The notes: a model not told the origin generated them from the letters alone. 64,000 nt of DNA from Paenibacillus sp. 1011MAR3C5 (GCF_003591485.1 NZ_QZCF01000003.1:806001-870000), one strand, 5' to 3'. Positions 1-9,093 are shown, counted from the first letter of the stretch. Numbers and translations: made by a program.

Positions 1-177
1 CTGCTTGAGGCGCTGTGGGACGATGTTCAGTTTGTTGACGACAATACACTGACCGTCAATGTGACAAGGCTGCGCAAGAAGCTGGAGGAGCTTGGCTTGC
101 CGAAGGCGATTGAGACGATCAGGGGCCAGGGCTATAAGCTGTCATTGGAAGGGCCGCAAACGGGTGGCTCGCGATGA
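1..177 (+). CDS. Response regulator, C-terminal fragment (BceR-like, OmpR family)
   Basis: The reading frame is open from base 1 and ends at TGA 175-177, giving 58 residues of a winged-helix DNA-binding domain cut by the window edge. Visible motifs are the VNVTRLRKKLEE recognition-helix region and the terminal IRGQGYKL strand, both typical of OmpR/PhoB-type regulators. The stop overlaps the start of the histidine kinase gene by four bases (ATGA), so the two are translationally coupled. With the kinase and the downstream Bce-type transporter this should be the regulator of a peptide-antibiotic sensing module. The receiver domain is outside the window, so the phospho-acceptor Asp cannot be checked. 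Confidence 0.88.
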   Translation: MLEALWDDVQFVDDNTLTVNVTRLRKKLEELGLPKAIETIRGQGYKLSLEGPQTGGSR

Positions 178-1265
178 ATCAGGAATTTGGACGATGGACA
201 TCGGTCTTTATGTTTTTGAAGGACCGCCTGCTTAATATGCTGTGCGCACTGACGATCATCGCTTTGGCTTGCTGCTTGTATCTGCTGGAGCAATACCGTT
301 ATCCCGGCTTCATGGAGCCGGAGACGGTCTATTACTTCATCCTCCTTGCTGTATTCGTATACGGGATATGGCTCGCCGTCGATTATTTGCGGATGCGTTA
401 CTACTATAAGCAATTGCGGGAAGCGATAGACCGGTCGGATGAGCTGGGCGCGGTTACGCTGATCCAATCCGCGGCTACCGGGGAGCAGCAGCTGGCGGCA
501 CGTTTGCTGCAGGATCAGCACCGCGCTTATTTGAACGAGCTGAATCAGCATAAGCGGCAGCAGGAAATCCATAATCACTTTGTGATGCAATGGGTTCATC
601 ATATGAAGACGCCGGTATCGGTGGTCGATCTGCAGGTGCAGGAAGCGCTCAGGCAGCCTCCGGACTCCGAGCAAGAGTGGACGGAGCTGATTGGCAGCGT
701 CAGGGAAGAGACTGAGCGACTGACGCGCGGTCTGGAGATGATGCTTTATACTGCAAGGCTGGATAAATTCGAACTGGATGTACATATTCGAAAAACGTCC
801 ATGCATGACATAATCCGAAACGCGATCAACGCTCACAAGCGTCTTTGCATTCAGTATTCGATCTTCCCGAGAGTGGAAGGCGAGGCGTGGGCGGAGACGG
901 ATGACAAGTGGATGACGTTTGTCCTGAACCAACTCATCAGCAACGCAATCAAATACAGCAAGAGCAAGCCTGGCACAAAAACCTTGCAATTTCAATTGGA
1001 GGAGCATGCGGACGGCAGCGTTCGGCTCCAGGTGACGGATGCAGGCATCGGCATCGCTTCGCATGACATCCCCCGTATCTTCGATCCGTTCTTCACAGGG
1101 GAGAATGGCCGTACGACTGGAGAGTCGACGGGTATGGGTCTGTATCTCGCCAAGCAGGTATGCAATAGACTGGGGCATACGCTTCAGGTAGAATCCGAGC
1201 TTGGCGCCGGTACGACCTTCACGATTTTATTTCAGCCCCGAGGCATTCACATTATGGAATCCTAG
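174..1265 (+). CDS. Intramembrane-sensing histidine kinase (BceS-like)
   Basis: 363 residues. Two membrane helices at about 20-38 and 52-69 are separated by a very short extracellular loop, the hallmark of intramembrane-sensing kinases that take their signal from a partner ABC transporter. The dimerisation/phosphotransfer motif is WVHHMKTP near residues 140-147, with H142 the likely phospho-acceptor. A second His sits where most kinases carry Glu or Asp. The ATPase domain shows an N box (NQLISNAIKYS), a G1 box (DAGIGI) and a G2 box (TGMGLYLAK). It overlaps the regulator gene by four bases and precedes the transporter genes after a gap containing a BceR-type box. Family knowledge says such kinases respond to bacitracin-like or lantibiotic peptides through the permease. 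The actual ligand cannot be read from sequence. Confidence 0.9.
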   Translation: MNQEFGRWTSVFMFLKDRLLNMLCALTIIALACCLYLLEQYRYPGFMEPETVYYFILLAVFVYGIWLAVDYLRMRYYYKQLREAIDRSDELGAVTLIQSAATGEQQLAARLLQDQHRAYLNELNQHKRQQEIHNHFVMQWVHHMKTPVSVVDLQVQEALRQPPDSEQEWTELIGSVREETERLTRGLEMMLYTARLDKFELDVHIRKTSMHDIIRNAINAHKRLCIQYSIFPRVEGEAWAETDDKWMTFVLNQLISNAIKYSKSKPGTKTLQFQLEEHADGSVRLQVTDAGIGIASHDIPRIFDPFFTGENGRTTGESTGMGLYLAKQVCNRLGHTLQVESELGAGTTFTILFQPRGIHIMES

Positions 1266-1273
1266 CGTTTCGG

Positions 1274-1287
1274 TGACAATATTGTAA
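1274..1287. promoter_or_regulatory. BceR-type operator
   Basis: TGACAATATTGTAA fits exactly the TNACA-N4-TGTAA pattern described for regulators of Bce-type modules. It lies upstream of the transporter operon, just after the kinase stop codon. A possible -10 element TATACT is at 1343-1348 with no good -35, as expected for an activated promoter. Confidence 0.65.
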
Positions 1288-1395
1288 GGTTGCAACGAAT
1301 GGATTGAAAGACAAATCGATGGGTGGCAAGGCTCCCTGGAAGTATACTGTAACCATAAGATAGACAACATTGATTTCCGGGGAGGAATTGTAGCA

Positions 1396-2172
1396 ATGAG
1401 CGTACTGAGAGCGCAAGGGTTAGGCAAAATATATAGCACAAAAGGCAATGTCGTTTATAAAGCGCTGGAAAATATCGATTTGGGGGTCGAAGCGGGCGAG
1501 TTCGTCGGCGTCATGGGACCTTCGGGCAGCGGCAAGACGACGCTGCTTAATTTGCTTGCGACGATCGACCGGCCGACATCGGGAACAATCGAGATTAACG
1601 GAGTCAATCCGACGAAGCTTAGCGACAACAAGCTGGCTCTGTTCCGCAGACGGGAGCTGGGCTTTGTATTCCAGGACTTCAACTTGCTGGACACGCTGTC
1701 CATAAAGGAAAATATTATATTGCCGCTTGTCATGGAAGGGATGGCGCCCAAGTTGATCGAGCAGAGGCTTGGACCTATCGTGGAGATGCTGCAGATTGGC
1801 GGGATACTGGAGAAGCGGACGTATGAGGTATCGGGCGGACAGAAGCAGCGCGCGGCAATAGCGAGAGCGATCATTCATCAGCCTTCGCTTGTCCTTGCGG
1901 ACGAGCTGACCGGCAACCTGGATTCCAAGGCAGCCAAGGATGTCATGGACGCGCTGAAGGAAATGAACGAAAAATTCAAGGCGACCGTTTTGATGGTGAC
2001 GCATGACCCGTTCTCCGCCAGCTACTGTCAGCGAATTGTGTTTATTAAGGACGGCAAGTTTTTCTCGGAGATCCGCAGAGGCTCGAACCGCCAGGCGTTC
2101 TTCCAACAAATACTGGACGCGCTGAGCGTGCTGGGAGGGAATTTCGATGACGTTCCGTTCGCTCGCGCTTAG
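1396..2172 (+). CDS. ABC transporter ATP-binding protein, Bce-type (BceA-like)
   Basis: 258 residues of a MacB/BceA-class ATPase. Walker A is GPSGSGKTT (41-49), the Q-loop is near Q93, the signature is VSGGQ (145-149) and Walker B is LVLADE (165-170). The C-terminal tail (FFQQILDALSVLGG) is characteristic of BceA proteins, which bind a single large permease. The start follows GGGGAGG with good spacing. The gene overlaps the permease gene by 26 bases. In this family the transporter frees lipid-bound peptide antibiotic targets such as undecaprenyl pyrophosphate, and also acts as the sensor for the kinase. BceA, PsdA and YxdL-type members are not separable here. Confidence 0.92.
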   Translation: MSVLRAQGLGKIYSTKGNVVYKALENIDLGVEAGEFVGVMGPSGSGKTTLLNLLATIDRPTSGTIEINGVNPTKLSDNKLALFRRRELGFVFQDFNLLDTLSIKENIILPLVMEGMAPKLIEQRLGPIVEMLQIGGILEKRTYEVSGGQKQRAAIARAIIHQPSLVLADELTGNLDSKAAKDVMDALKEMNEKFKATVLMVTHDPFSASYCQRIVFIKDGKFFSEIRRGSNRQAFFQQILDALSVLGGNFDDVPFARA

Positions 2173-4126
2173 TAATGTACGGGGGAATTGGCGTTCATAT
2201 AGTGCGTTTTTCCTTAGCAGCGTATTTTCAGTCCTAATTTTCTATTTGTATGCGTCCTTCCTGAACCACCCGGATGTGGTGAGTGGACATATTCTAAGCG
2301 CGGACAAGGTGCGCGACGGCATGCAATTTTGCTTATATATCATTATCGTCTTTTCGTTCCTGTTCATCCTGTATTCCAACTCCGCGTTTCTGAAGACGAG
2401 GAAGCAGGAATTTGGCTTGTTCTCCTTGTTCGGCATGACCAAGTCTCAGCTTCGCAAGCTGGTCATCTATGAGAACATTGTCATTGCGATAATGTCTATC
2501 GCCGTTGGCATTGGACTGGGCATTCTGTTCAGCAAGCTGTTCTTCATGGCGCTGGCCGCTTTGCTGGGCATGAACGATTCGATTATGTTCGCGGTGCCGC
2601 TGAAGGCGGTATGGCTGACTGCCGGCGGATTTTTTGCCCTGTTCCTGCTGATCTCCTTCTGGACGGTTCTTCGGATGGGTCGGACGGAAATTATCGATCT
2701 GCTGAAGGCGTCGAGACAACCGAAGGGCAAGCTGGTCTACTCTCGCTGGCTTGTTGTCATTGGGGCCCTAAGCCTTGCAGTGGGTTATGGCATGGCGCTT
2801 ATGATGGATAGCTATAACTTTGTCTTATTGGCGCTGCCGATTCTGATCACGGTCGTTGTTGGAACCTATTTCTTGTTCACACAACTAAGCATCGTCATCC
2901 TGCAATTCATTCAGAAGCGGCATGGCTTGTATTACAAACGGACCAATATGCTGATTTTCGCTCAGTTGGGCTACAAAATTAGAGATAACGCCCGCATTCT
3001 GTTCGTCGTATCCATCCTGAGCGCAGTTATTATGACGGCGCTGGGCACGGTATATATTATGCATGTCCAAGGCAAGCAGGATCTCGTGAACAGCTCGCCG
3101 TTCTCGATTGCCTACGTAGAGAAAGGACTTCATACGCATAATGTCATCAATCCGGACGACCTGCAGCGTATTGTGAAGGAAGGCGGCTTCTCATTCGATC
3201 ACGAGGCCAAAGTAGTCGGTATCGGATTGGAGAAATATTCGATTACGTTCGATAATGACACGTCTACCTACTTAGGGAATGGACATGATGAAACGAATGA
3301 ATACCAGCGCAACGCCATGATTATATCGGCTTCCGATTACAACAAGCTGGCGAAGGAGCAAGGCAAGCCGCAGATTGCCGTCGAGAGCGGCAAGCTGACG
3401 CTGCTGTACCGCAACTTTGATAAGACGCTATTCGGCAGCGGGAAGGCGACAGGTTATATTAATGGTGAGAAGCTTGAGATTCCCGTGTCCGGGTCTATCG
3501 ATACAAGCGTAACGAACAATTGGATTGATTCCAATTCGCTGACGCTGGTGATGGATGACTTGGCGTTCATTAACATGATCTCGGGTATCAGCGAGGACGA
3601 ACAGCTTGTGTTCTACGGGTATGAGCTGAAGAATTGGGAAAAAGCCGCTCCGATCGTAGAGAACCTGGTTAAGCTGGTTCCGGAGGACATGAATTACGAA
3701 AAGGATTTCAACCGGCCGCAAAGGTATTCGGAGCTGAATGAGACAGTTTCCTTGACGCTATTCATCGGCATGTTCATCAGCTTGCTGTTCTTTATTGCCG
3801 CGGGCAGCATGATCTACTTTAAGCTGTTCACGGAAATTCAGGAGGACCAGGCACAATTCAAAGGCCTCACTCGCATCGGCATGACCCGGAAGGAAATTCG
3901 GAGAGTCGTTGTTTCGCAAATCGCGATTATCTTCTTTATTCCATGCGTTGTCGGCATCAGCCATGCACTGTTCGCGATGCGCTCGCTCGACAACATGATG
4001 AATACATCCAATTGGTTCTATTCATTTGTCGTCATCGGTATCTATGTAGGGATGCAGACGATATACTTCCTGCTTGCCAGCAACAGCTACATGAAGAGCA
4101 TGCTTCGCGGATCGGCAGCAGCGTAA
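2147..4126 (+). CDS. ABC transporter permease, Bce-type (BceB-like)
   Basis: 659 residues, the normal size for BceB-type permeases. The N-terminus (FRSLALSNVRGNWRSYSAFF) is the family opening segment. About ten membrane helices are visible, with FtsX-type helices at residues 60-180 and at the C-terminus, and a large mostly hydrophilic extracellular stretch around residues 305-510 that confers substrate specificity in this family. The start is preceded by GGGAGGG and lies inside the end of the ATPase gene, so translation is coupled. It should form a complex with the ATPase and signal to the upstream kinase. A transcription terminator follows. Confidence 0.9.
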   Translation: MTFRSLALSNVRGNWRSYSAFFLSSVFSVLIFYLYASFLNHPDVVSGHILSADKVRDGMQFCLYIIIVFSFLFILYSNSAFLKTRKQEFGLFSLFGMTKSQLRKLVIYENIVIAIMSIAVGIGLGILFSKLFFMALAALLGMNDSIMFAVPLKAVWLTAGGFFALFLLISFWTVLRMGRTEIIDLLKASRQPKGKLVYSRWLVVIGALSLAVGYGMALMMDSYNFVLLALPILITVVVGTYFLFTQLSIVILQFIQKRHGLYYKRTNMLIFAQLGYKIRDNARILFVVSILSAVIMTALGTVYIMHVQGKQDLVNSSPFSIAYVEKGLHTHNVINPDDLQRIVKEGGFSFDHEAKVVGIGLEKYSITFDNDTSTYLGNGHDETNEYQRNAMIISASDYNKLAKEQGKPQIAVESGKLTLLYRNFDKTLFGSGKATGYINGEKLEIPVSGSIDTSVTNNWIDSNSLTLVMDDLAFINMISGISEDEQLVFYGYELKNWEKAAPIVENLVKLVPEDMNYEKDFNRPQRYSELNETVSLTLFIGMFISLLFFIAAGSMIYFKLFTEIQEDQAQFKGLTRIGMTRKEIRRVVVSQIAIIFFIPCVVGISHALFAMRSLDNMMNTSNWFYSFVVIGIYVGMQTIYFLLASNSYMKSMLRGSAAA

Positions 4127-4180
4127 GATAATTCCGCAGAACATACCCATTGAGGAATAGAAGTGAAGATGAACAAGAGA

Positions 4181-4229
4181 GAACCTCCCGCATCGCCGAC
4201 CTCGGCTGATACGGGGGGTTCCTTTTGTT
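4181..4229. terminator. Bidirectional hairpin between the Bce operon and the phosphatase gene
   Basis: GAACCTCCCG and CGGGGGGTTC form a strong stem followed by CCTTTTG on the plus strand. It lies between convergent genes and can serve both. Confidence 0.75.
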
Positions 4230-4246
4230 CTCTGGCTTGCAAGACA

Positions 4247-4990
4247 TCAGTTGATGGCTGGGCCTACAAGCGATTTGATAATGCTCTTCGTGCACTCGCC
4301 GCTGCGGTAGCCCGGCTCCGTCGGGCAGGAATAGCTGATTCCTTCATGAATGTCGAGCAGGGTAAGGCGCTGACTGTGCTTGGCGCCCGTATCGATTGCG
4401 ATTCGCCTTCCGTCCGTCCAGATGTCGCCCGGTACTGCCCCCAGCTTGCTGGTCGGCGTATGGCCGAACATGATGCGTCGCCATAGCCGCTTATTCCGGT
4501 TGCTTTCGTCACCGTCGATAAGCGCAGCAAGCTGCTCCAGCGGGAAGGCGAAAAATTCTTCCCGAATCTCCGTCATATCGCGGACGGACTGCTCGCGAAG
4601 AGGGATGCCAGGTCGGAGTCCGGCATGCACGAACAGAATTTCTGCTTCGATGATGCATAGAGGCAGCGAGCTGATCCATTTCACGTATTGGCGCTGTTGG
4701 CCTGGAAGCCCTCTGCGTCCCCGATATCGCTTGGACAGAGCGGCCAGCTTCAGCTCCTGGTTGCCGGGAATGGCGCTGGCCCCTTGTGAGACCAGTTCCT
4801 TCACGACATCCAGCGTCCTCCATGAAGCAGGATTGTCGGCATCGATGTAATCGCCAAGCAGCAGCAGCTGATCTCGCGCAGGATCGTATGCAGCCTCATG
4901 CAAGAGACGCATGAGGCCATCTTGATGCCCATGTATATCCGATATGGCGAGCAGCCGCTTGGCGCTTGCCATCTTGTTGTCATTGTTCAC
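4247..4990 (-). CDS. PPP-type metallophosphatase
   Basis: 247 residues. Motifs in order are SDIHGH (D18, H20), LLGDYID (D47), IPGNQE (N77), FVHAGL and MFGHTP, followed by DTGA. This is the calcineurin-like phosphoesterase fold close to bacterial serine/threonine or Ap4A phosphatases. The usual GNHE motif reads GNQE, so the His that helps protonate the leaving group is Gln here. The frame begins with GTG at 4990, ten bases after the stop of the ABC ATPase gene. An internal ATG at 4972 is an alternative without a ribosome-binding site. The tight spacing makes it the last gene of the transporter operon and hints at a phosphorylated substrate. This is inference, since PPP enzymes are promiscuous. 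Confidence 0.8.
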   Translation of the reverse strand: MNNDNKMASAKRLLAISDIHGHQDGLMRLLHEAAYDPARDQLLLLGDYIDADNPASWRTLDVVKELVSQGASAIPGNQELKLAALSKRYRGRRGLPGQQRQYVKWISSLPLCIIEAEILFVHAGLRPGIPLREQSVRDMTEIREEFFAFPLEQLAALIDGDESNRNKRLWRRIMFGHTPTSKLGAVPGDIWTDGRRIAIDTGAKHSQRLTLLDIHEGISYSCPTEPGYRSGECTKSIIKSLVGPAIN

Positions 4991-4999
4991 GTCAATCGA

Positions 5000-6133
5000 C
5001 TACCTTTCGTCCTCATCCCTATAGATATAAGCGGATTGAAGGGGCAGACAGACTGCCATCCGCTCTCCTGCGGCCAGAGGGGTCTCATGAACAATATATA
5101 GCTTCTGGCCGCATTCGGTCTCGGCTACTGCACGCCATTTGGTGCCTTCGAATGAACAATGTAGAATATGGACTATTAATTGATTGTTCACTGAGTCGTC
5201 ATTCGAGTTCTCCTGCATGGGGACTGGCTTCAATTCTTCCGGCCTGAACATGAGCAGGCCATCCTTGCTGCCGTGGCCGCTGTTAGTACCGGATTTAGCT
5301 GTGGGCACGATCCCTTGGAGCGTTTGGTTTCCGATTTGAATCACTGAACGATTAATCGTATGGTCGATGATCTTGCCCTTTAACGTGTTGAACGCGCCCA
5401 TCAGGGAGGCGGACCATCGGCTAGCGGGCCGCTTGAAGCATTGCTCCGGTGTGTCGAGCTGATCGATTCTGCCGGCTCTCATAATGAGCAGACGGTCCGC
5501 CATAGCGAACGCCTCGTCGGGATCATGGGTAACGTGGAAGACGCTAATACCCAATTTGCGGAACAAACACGCCATCTCCGTCCGCATCTCCACGCGCAGC
5601 CGCATATCCAGGTTGGACAGCGGCTCATCGAGCAGCATCAGCTTCGGCCTCGTCGCAAGGGCTCTGGCAATGGCGACACGCTGCTGCTGTCCTCCGGAGA
5701 GCTGAGGGGGAAGGCGTTTCTCCAGCCCCTCCAGATGCAGAAGGCTCAGTAGCTCGCCCACTCTGGCGTTCATCTCTTCTTTGCCCAGCTTCATGCGCTT
5801 CAATCCGTATTCGATATTGTCCATGACGGACATATGAGGCCACAGCGCGTAGTCCTGGAACACCATATTGACGCCCCGCTTCTCAGGGGGCACAAGCGAC
5901 TTGGCCGTTGCGACGATGCCGCCGCCGAGCCAGATCGTGCCGTCATCGGGCTGGGACAAGCCGGCCACAAGCTGAAGGAGCGTAGACTTGCCGCAGCCGG
6001 ACGGCCCGAGCACACTAATAATTTCACCTTGCCGCATCGTTAGCGATATGCCCTTCAGCGCCTGGAAGTTGCCGTAGCTTTTGGTCACATCGGAGATGTC
6101 GAGCAGGATGTTGTTGCTGGATGCTTGTGTCAT
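5000..6133 (-). CDS. ABC transporter ATP-binding protein with TOBE domain (FbpC/PotA type)
   Basis: 377 residues. Walker A is GPSGCGKS (43-50), the signature is LSGGQQQR (146-152) and Walker B is LMLLDE (165-170). An EPLSNLD loop and a C-terminal TOBE-like regulatory region from about 290 follow. I chose ATG 6131-6133 because GGAGG lies seven bases upstream and it overlaps the permease stop (ATGA). The open frame extends further upstream but reads as an unrelated shadow of the permease gene. It energises the adjacent double permease. Families with this layout include ferric iron (FbpABC), 2-aminoethylphosphonate and thiamine transporters. Confidence 0.9.
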   Translation of the reverse strand: MTQASSNNILLDISDVTKSYGNFQALKGISLTMRQGEIISVLGPSGCGKSTLLQLVAGLSQPDDGTIWLGGGIVATAKSLVPPEKRGVNMVFQDYALWPHMSVMDNIEYGLKRMKLGKEEMNARVGELLSLLHLEGLEKRLPPQLSGGQQQRVAIARALATRPKLMLLDEPLSNLDMRLRVEMRTEMACLFRKLGISVFHVTHDPDEAFAMADRLLIMRAGRIDQLDTPEQCFKRPASRWSASLMGAFNTLKGKIIDHTINRSVIQIGNQTLQGIVPTAKSGTNSGHGSKDGLLMFRPEELKPVPMQENSNDDSVNNQLIVHILHCSFEGTKWRAVAETECGQKLYIVHETPLAAGERMAVCLPLQSAYIYRDEDER

Positions 6134-7812
6134 GATGATGCCTCCTTGCGGCGAAGCAGCAGCTCTATCGCCAGTATGATAAGAATGACAATGAGGGAGC
6201 TTGTCACGGTTGCCGCGGAGGCATAGCCGAAGTTCAAGTCCTCGAACGCCTTGTTGATCGCAACAGGAAGCGTCACGAATTTCGGCGGGAATAAGATCGA
6301 GCTGACTGCCAGGTCGAATATGCTTGCGCCGAAGGCCGCGAGTCCCGCCGACAGCAGCGCTCCGCGAATAAGCGGAAGCAGAATATAGCGCATGCGGTTC
6401 AGAAAGCTGTCGCCCTGGAGCTGGGCAGCGGACAGCAGGTTGCCGGGCACCTTGGCCATGGCTCCTGTCATTAGCCGGGTAATGACCGGGATCGCACCCG
6501 CGATGGCTGCCAGCACGAGAATCCACGGGGTGCCGTACAGAAGCAGCCCCAGCGGCTCCAGCCACTTTTGATTCCAGACGAAGATATAGCCGATGCCGAG
6601 CACCACGCCGGGTACGGCAAGCGTGATGATCGAGAATACCTCAATCGACCTTTTGAACTGGAAGCGCGAATAAGTCAGCACGTACGCAACGCCGAGACCG
6701 ATCAGAAGTCCCAGAATCGCGGCGGCTCCAGCAATCGCAAGCGAGTGCCATAGACCGGTCAGCAGATTGCTTGCCGAGCTGAATAAGCTGCGGTAATGCT
6801 CCAAGGTTAAATTATCCGTCGTTACACCGCCGCCTTGCGTCTTCAGCAGGGAGCTGACGATGTTGGAGCCGACAGGAACTCCAATAACTAGCAGCAGAAA
6901 CAGGAGGTTCAGTGCCGTCAACAAGGGTGTGAAGCGTCCAGCCGATTGCGGAACCGAGCGCGAGGCTCTTGCCGTCAAGAAGTCGTAGCGGGACCGCTTA
7001 AGCGCATAAAATTGCAGCATCATTGCCAGCCCGATCAGCGCTACCAGATAGAACGACAGCACTCCGGCCATATCGAATCGGATCGGCGAGGTATAGATGG
7101 CCGAATAGATGGAATAAGGCAGCGTGGGAAAACGATAGACAGCCGCAATGGAAGCGGGCATGCCAAAATCCCCGATGGTATCCATAAACACAAGCGCTGC
7201 GCCAGCCAGAAGGGCAGGGAGCAGCAGTGGTGCATGGATGGTACGCCATGTCGTCCATGCCGATGCGCCGCATAATCGCGCCGCTTGCGACAGTTGGTCG
7301 ACCTTCCACTCTAGTGCAGCGTGTACGCTCAAATAAGCGAACGGGAATTTGCTCAGCGTCATCATAAAGATCAGCCCTGCAGGAGTGAAGATGGCATTCT
7401 TCACCCAATCCCAGCCGAACAGCTGGACAGCAATGCCTCCTCCGGATGCGAAGAGCACCCAGCCTTGCGCCAATATGAAGGACGGCGTAATGAGCAGCAG
7501 CCAGACGGAGGCGTCCAGCAGCTTTGCGGTCGGAAAGGACCAGCTGGAGCGGATGGCGGCAAGCGCCGCGCCCAGCAGTGTGCCAAGCAGCGTCGTTCCG
7601 ACGCCGAGCAATAGCGAGTTCTCAAGCGACTTTTGCCATAATGGCCGGTGAAAGATTTGGAGCAGCAGCTTCCAGTCGCCGAGTTGCCAATTGCCGAAGA
7701 AAACCCCCGGCAGCAGCACTTGAATCATGACTGCCGCCAAGGGGAGCATTACGAGGACGATCAGGATGACGCTTACGCTCCATCCCAGCTTGTCCCTGCC
7801 AATCGATCGCAT
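6130..7812 (-). CDS. ABC transporter permease, fused double unit (FbpB-like)
   Basis: 560 residues holding two consecutive binding-protein-dependent permease domains, roughly 60-270 and 335-555, with about twelve helices in total. Each half carries an EAA-type loop (LCGASAWTTWRTIHAPLLLPA near 180; LQGDSFLNRMRYILLPLIRGAL near 490) for contact with the ATPase. This architecture is typical of iron(III) and 2-aminoethylphosphonate transporters. The start follows the binding-protein stop by only three bases, with a weak ribosome-binding site, suggesting translational coupling. The stop overlaps the ATPase start. Confidence 0.9.
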   Translation of the reverse strand: MRSIGRDKLGWSVSVILIVLVMLPLAAVMIQVLLPGVFFGNWQLGDWKLLLQIFHRPLWQKSLENSLLLGVGTTLLGTLLGAALAAIRSSWSFPTAKLLDASVWLLLITPSFILAQGWVLFASGGGIAVQLFGWDWVKNAIFTPAGLIFMMTLSKFPFAYLSVHAALEWKVDQLSQAARLCGASAWTTWRTIHAPLLLPALLAGAALVFMDTIGDFGMPASIAAVYRFPTLPYSIYSAIYTSPIRFDMAGVLSFYLVALIGLAMMLQFYALKRSRYDFLTARASRSVPQSAGRFTPLLTALNLLFLLLVIGVPVGSNIVSSLLKTQGGGVTTDNLTLEHYRSLFSSASNLLTGLWHSLAIAGAAAILGLLIGLGVAYVLTYSRFQFKRSIEVFSIITLAVPGVVLGIGYIFVWNQKWLEPLGLLLYGTPWILVLAAIAGAIPVITRLMTGAMAKVPGNLLSAAQLQGDSFLNRMRYILLPLIRGALLSAGLAAFGASIFDLAVSSILFPPKFVTLPVAINKAFEDLNFGYASAATVTSSLIVILIILAIELLLRRKEASS

Positions 7813-7815
7813 CGG

Positions 7816-8922
7816 TTATTGTACGGATTGGTCGGCGAACCATTGCTTGATCGCCGCTTCATTCTGGGATGCCCAGGAAGCGTCGGCTGCTACGAGCTTC
7901 GCATGGGCTGCGCGGTCCACTCTAGGCGTAACGCCTGTCGCCGAAGGCTGGAAGTAGCTCTCATCCCCTTTATCGACCAGCGCTTGCTGTGTAGCGGGAT
8001 CGAGCAGGAATTCAATGAACGCTTTGGCGGCATTCGGATTTTTGGTATCCTTTTGAATCGCGGCTACCCGTACGGATGCAGGCGCCCCTTCCTCTGGCCA
8101 AATAATTTCGATCGGCTCGCCTTTATTGATCATGGCATATGCATTGCTTTCTTGAAGTGCAGCAATGGAAATCTCGCCGCTTGTCAGGGCGCTGACGACG
8201 TTCGGGTTTTTCGGATACACTTTGAGACCGCTCTTCATCAGTCCGCTGAAGTATTGTTGGCCATTCTCCATGCCAAGGTTGTTGAAGAACCAGGACACGT
8301 ACGGATAAGCGGGAGCAGCAATTGCTGGATCAGCCATGCCGATCATGCCCTTGTACTTCGCATCGTCGAATTGTTCCCAAGAAGCGGGAGCGTCCTCCGC
8401 CTTGACTTTGTCCTTGTTGTAGACGATGACGCCGGCAGCATGAGCGCCAGTCGGGAAGTACCAGTGCTTCTCCGGCACAAAGCCCTTGGCGAAGTCGTCC
8501 AGATTGCCCAGATTGTCCGGCGTCCATTCCATCAGCTGGCCGGCTTCGCCCAGTCCGTGTATGGAAGGCATCGCATCCATCCAGAGCACATCCCAGTGCG
8601 GATTCCCCTTCTCGGCTTCGACGCGCGACATGATTTCGGCTCCATTGCCTACAACCAGCTCGACCTTATAGCCGGTAGCCGCTTCGAAGAGCGGTGCGAT
8701 CATATCGTCGAAGTCGTTCAGATAGACGGTTAATGTTCCTTCATCTTGCGCAGCTGGCGTCTCGGACGGCTGGCTGCTCAGCTCCGAGGTTGCCGAAGGC
8801 GGCGTCGTGCCCGCGCCTGTATTCGCGCCCTTATTTCCATTGCCGCTGCCGCATGCGCTTAAGACGAGCGCAAGCGCCAGAATGAGCAAGAGGCTAAGCT
8901 TGCTGTTGCGGTACGTATTCAT
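7816..8922 (-). CDS. Extracellular solute-binding lipoprotein (iron/aminoethylphosphonate-type ABC transporter)
   Basis: 368 residues. A lipoprotein signal peptide with lipobox LSAC puts the lipidated Cys at 24, followed by a Ser/Thr/Pro-rich linker to about 60 and a type II periplasmic-binding fold (TLTVYLNDFDDMIAPLFEAATGY, then WDVLWMDAM). Iron-binding FbpA proteins usually carry an adjacent Tyr pair late in the fold. None is seen here, so ferric iron is not assured. The operon ends in a phosphatase gene, which would suit an organophosphonate or phosphoester substrate. Both ideas are inference. GGAGGG lies nine bases before the ATG. The gene is divergent from a LysR regulator. Confidence 0.87.
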   Translation of the reverse strand: MNTYRNSKLSLLLILALALVLSACGSGNGNKGANTGAGTTPPSATSELSSQPSETPAAQDEGTLTVYLNDFDDMIAPLFEAATGYKVELVVGNGAEIMSRVEAEKGNPHWDVLWMDAMPSIHGLGEAGQLMEWTPDNLGNLDDFAKGFVPEKHWYFPTGAHAAGVIVYNKDKVKAEDAPASWEQFDDAKYKGMIGMADPAIAAPAYPYVSWFFNNLGMENGQQYFSGLMKSGLKVYPKNPNVVSALTSGEISIAALQESNAYAMINKGEPIEIIWPEEGAPASVRVAAIQKDTKNPNAAKAFIEFLLDPATQQALVDKGDESYFQPSATGVTPRVDRAAHAKLVAADASWASQNEAAIKQWFADQSVQ

Positions 8923-9022
8923 TGATTGATTCCCTCCAGAAGGTTATTGGCTTGCATCTCTAACTCTACCAACGGTTTGTCAGTTGAGCGTTAACGCGAT
9001 GTCGAGTTTTTGTTAAATAACG

Positions 9023-9060
9023 TCTATATGTATTGATAAATATATAGATATCATCTATAT
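9023..9060. promoter_or_regulatory. LysR-type operator cluster in the divergent promoter region
   Basis: ATATAGAT-ATC-ATCTATAT (9042-9060) is a perfect 8-bp inverted repeat, and TCTATAT at 9023-9029 adds a third half-site in the opposite orientation to the left arm. It lies just upstream of the LysR gene and of the divergent transporter operon, the usual place for autoregulation and activation by LysR proteins. Confidence 0.55.
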
Positions 9061-9093
9061 TTTAGGCAGCCAAAACGGAAGAGGGGATGCAGC

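Noticed and set aside
132..1178. Long minus-strand open frame opposite the histidine kinase.
   Set aside because: Antisense shadow of a clear gene. No protein similarity is visible.
6134..6565. N-terminal extension of the ABC ATPase frame.
   Set aside because: It lies within the permease gene in another frame and precedes a well-placed ribosome-binding site and ATG at 6131-6133.
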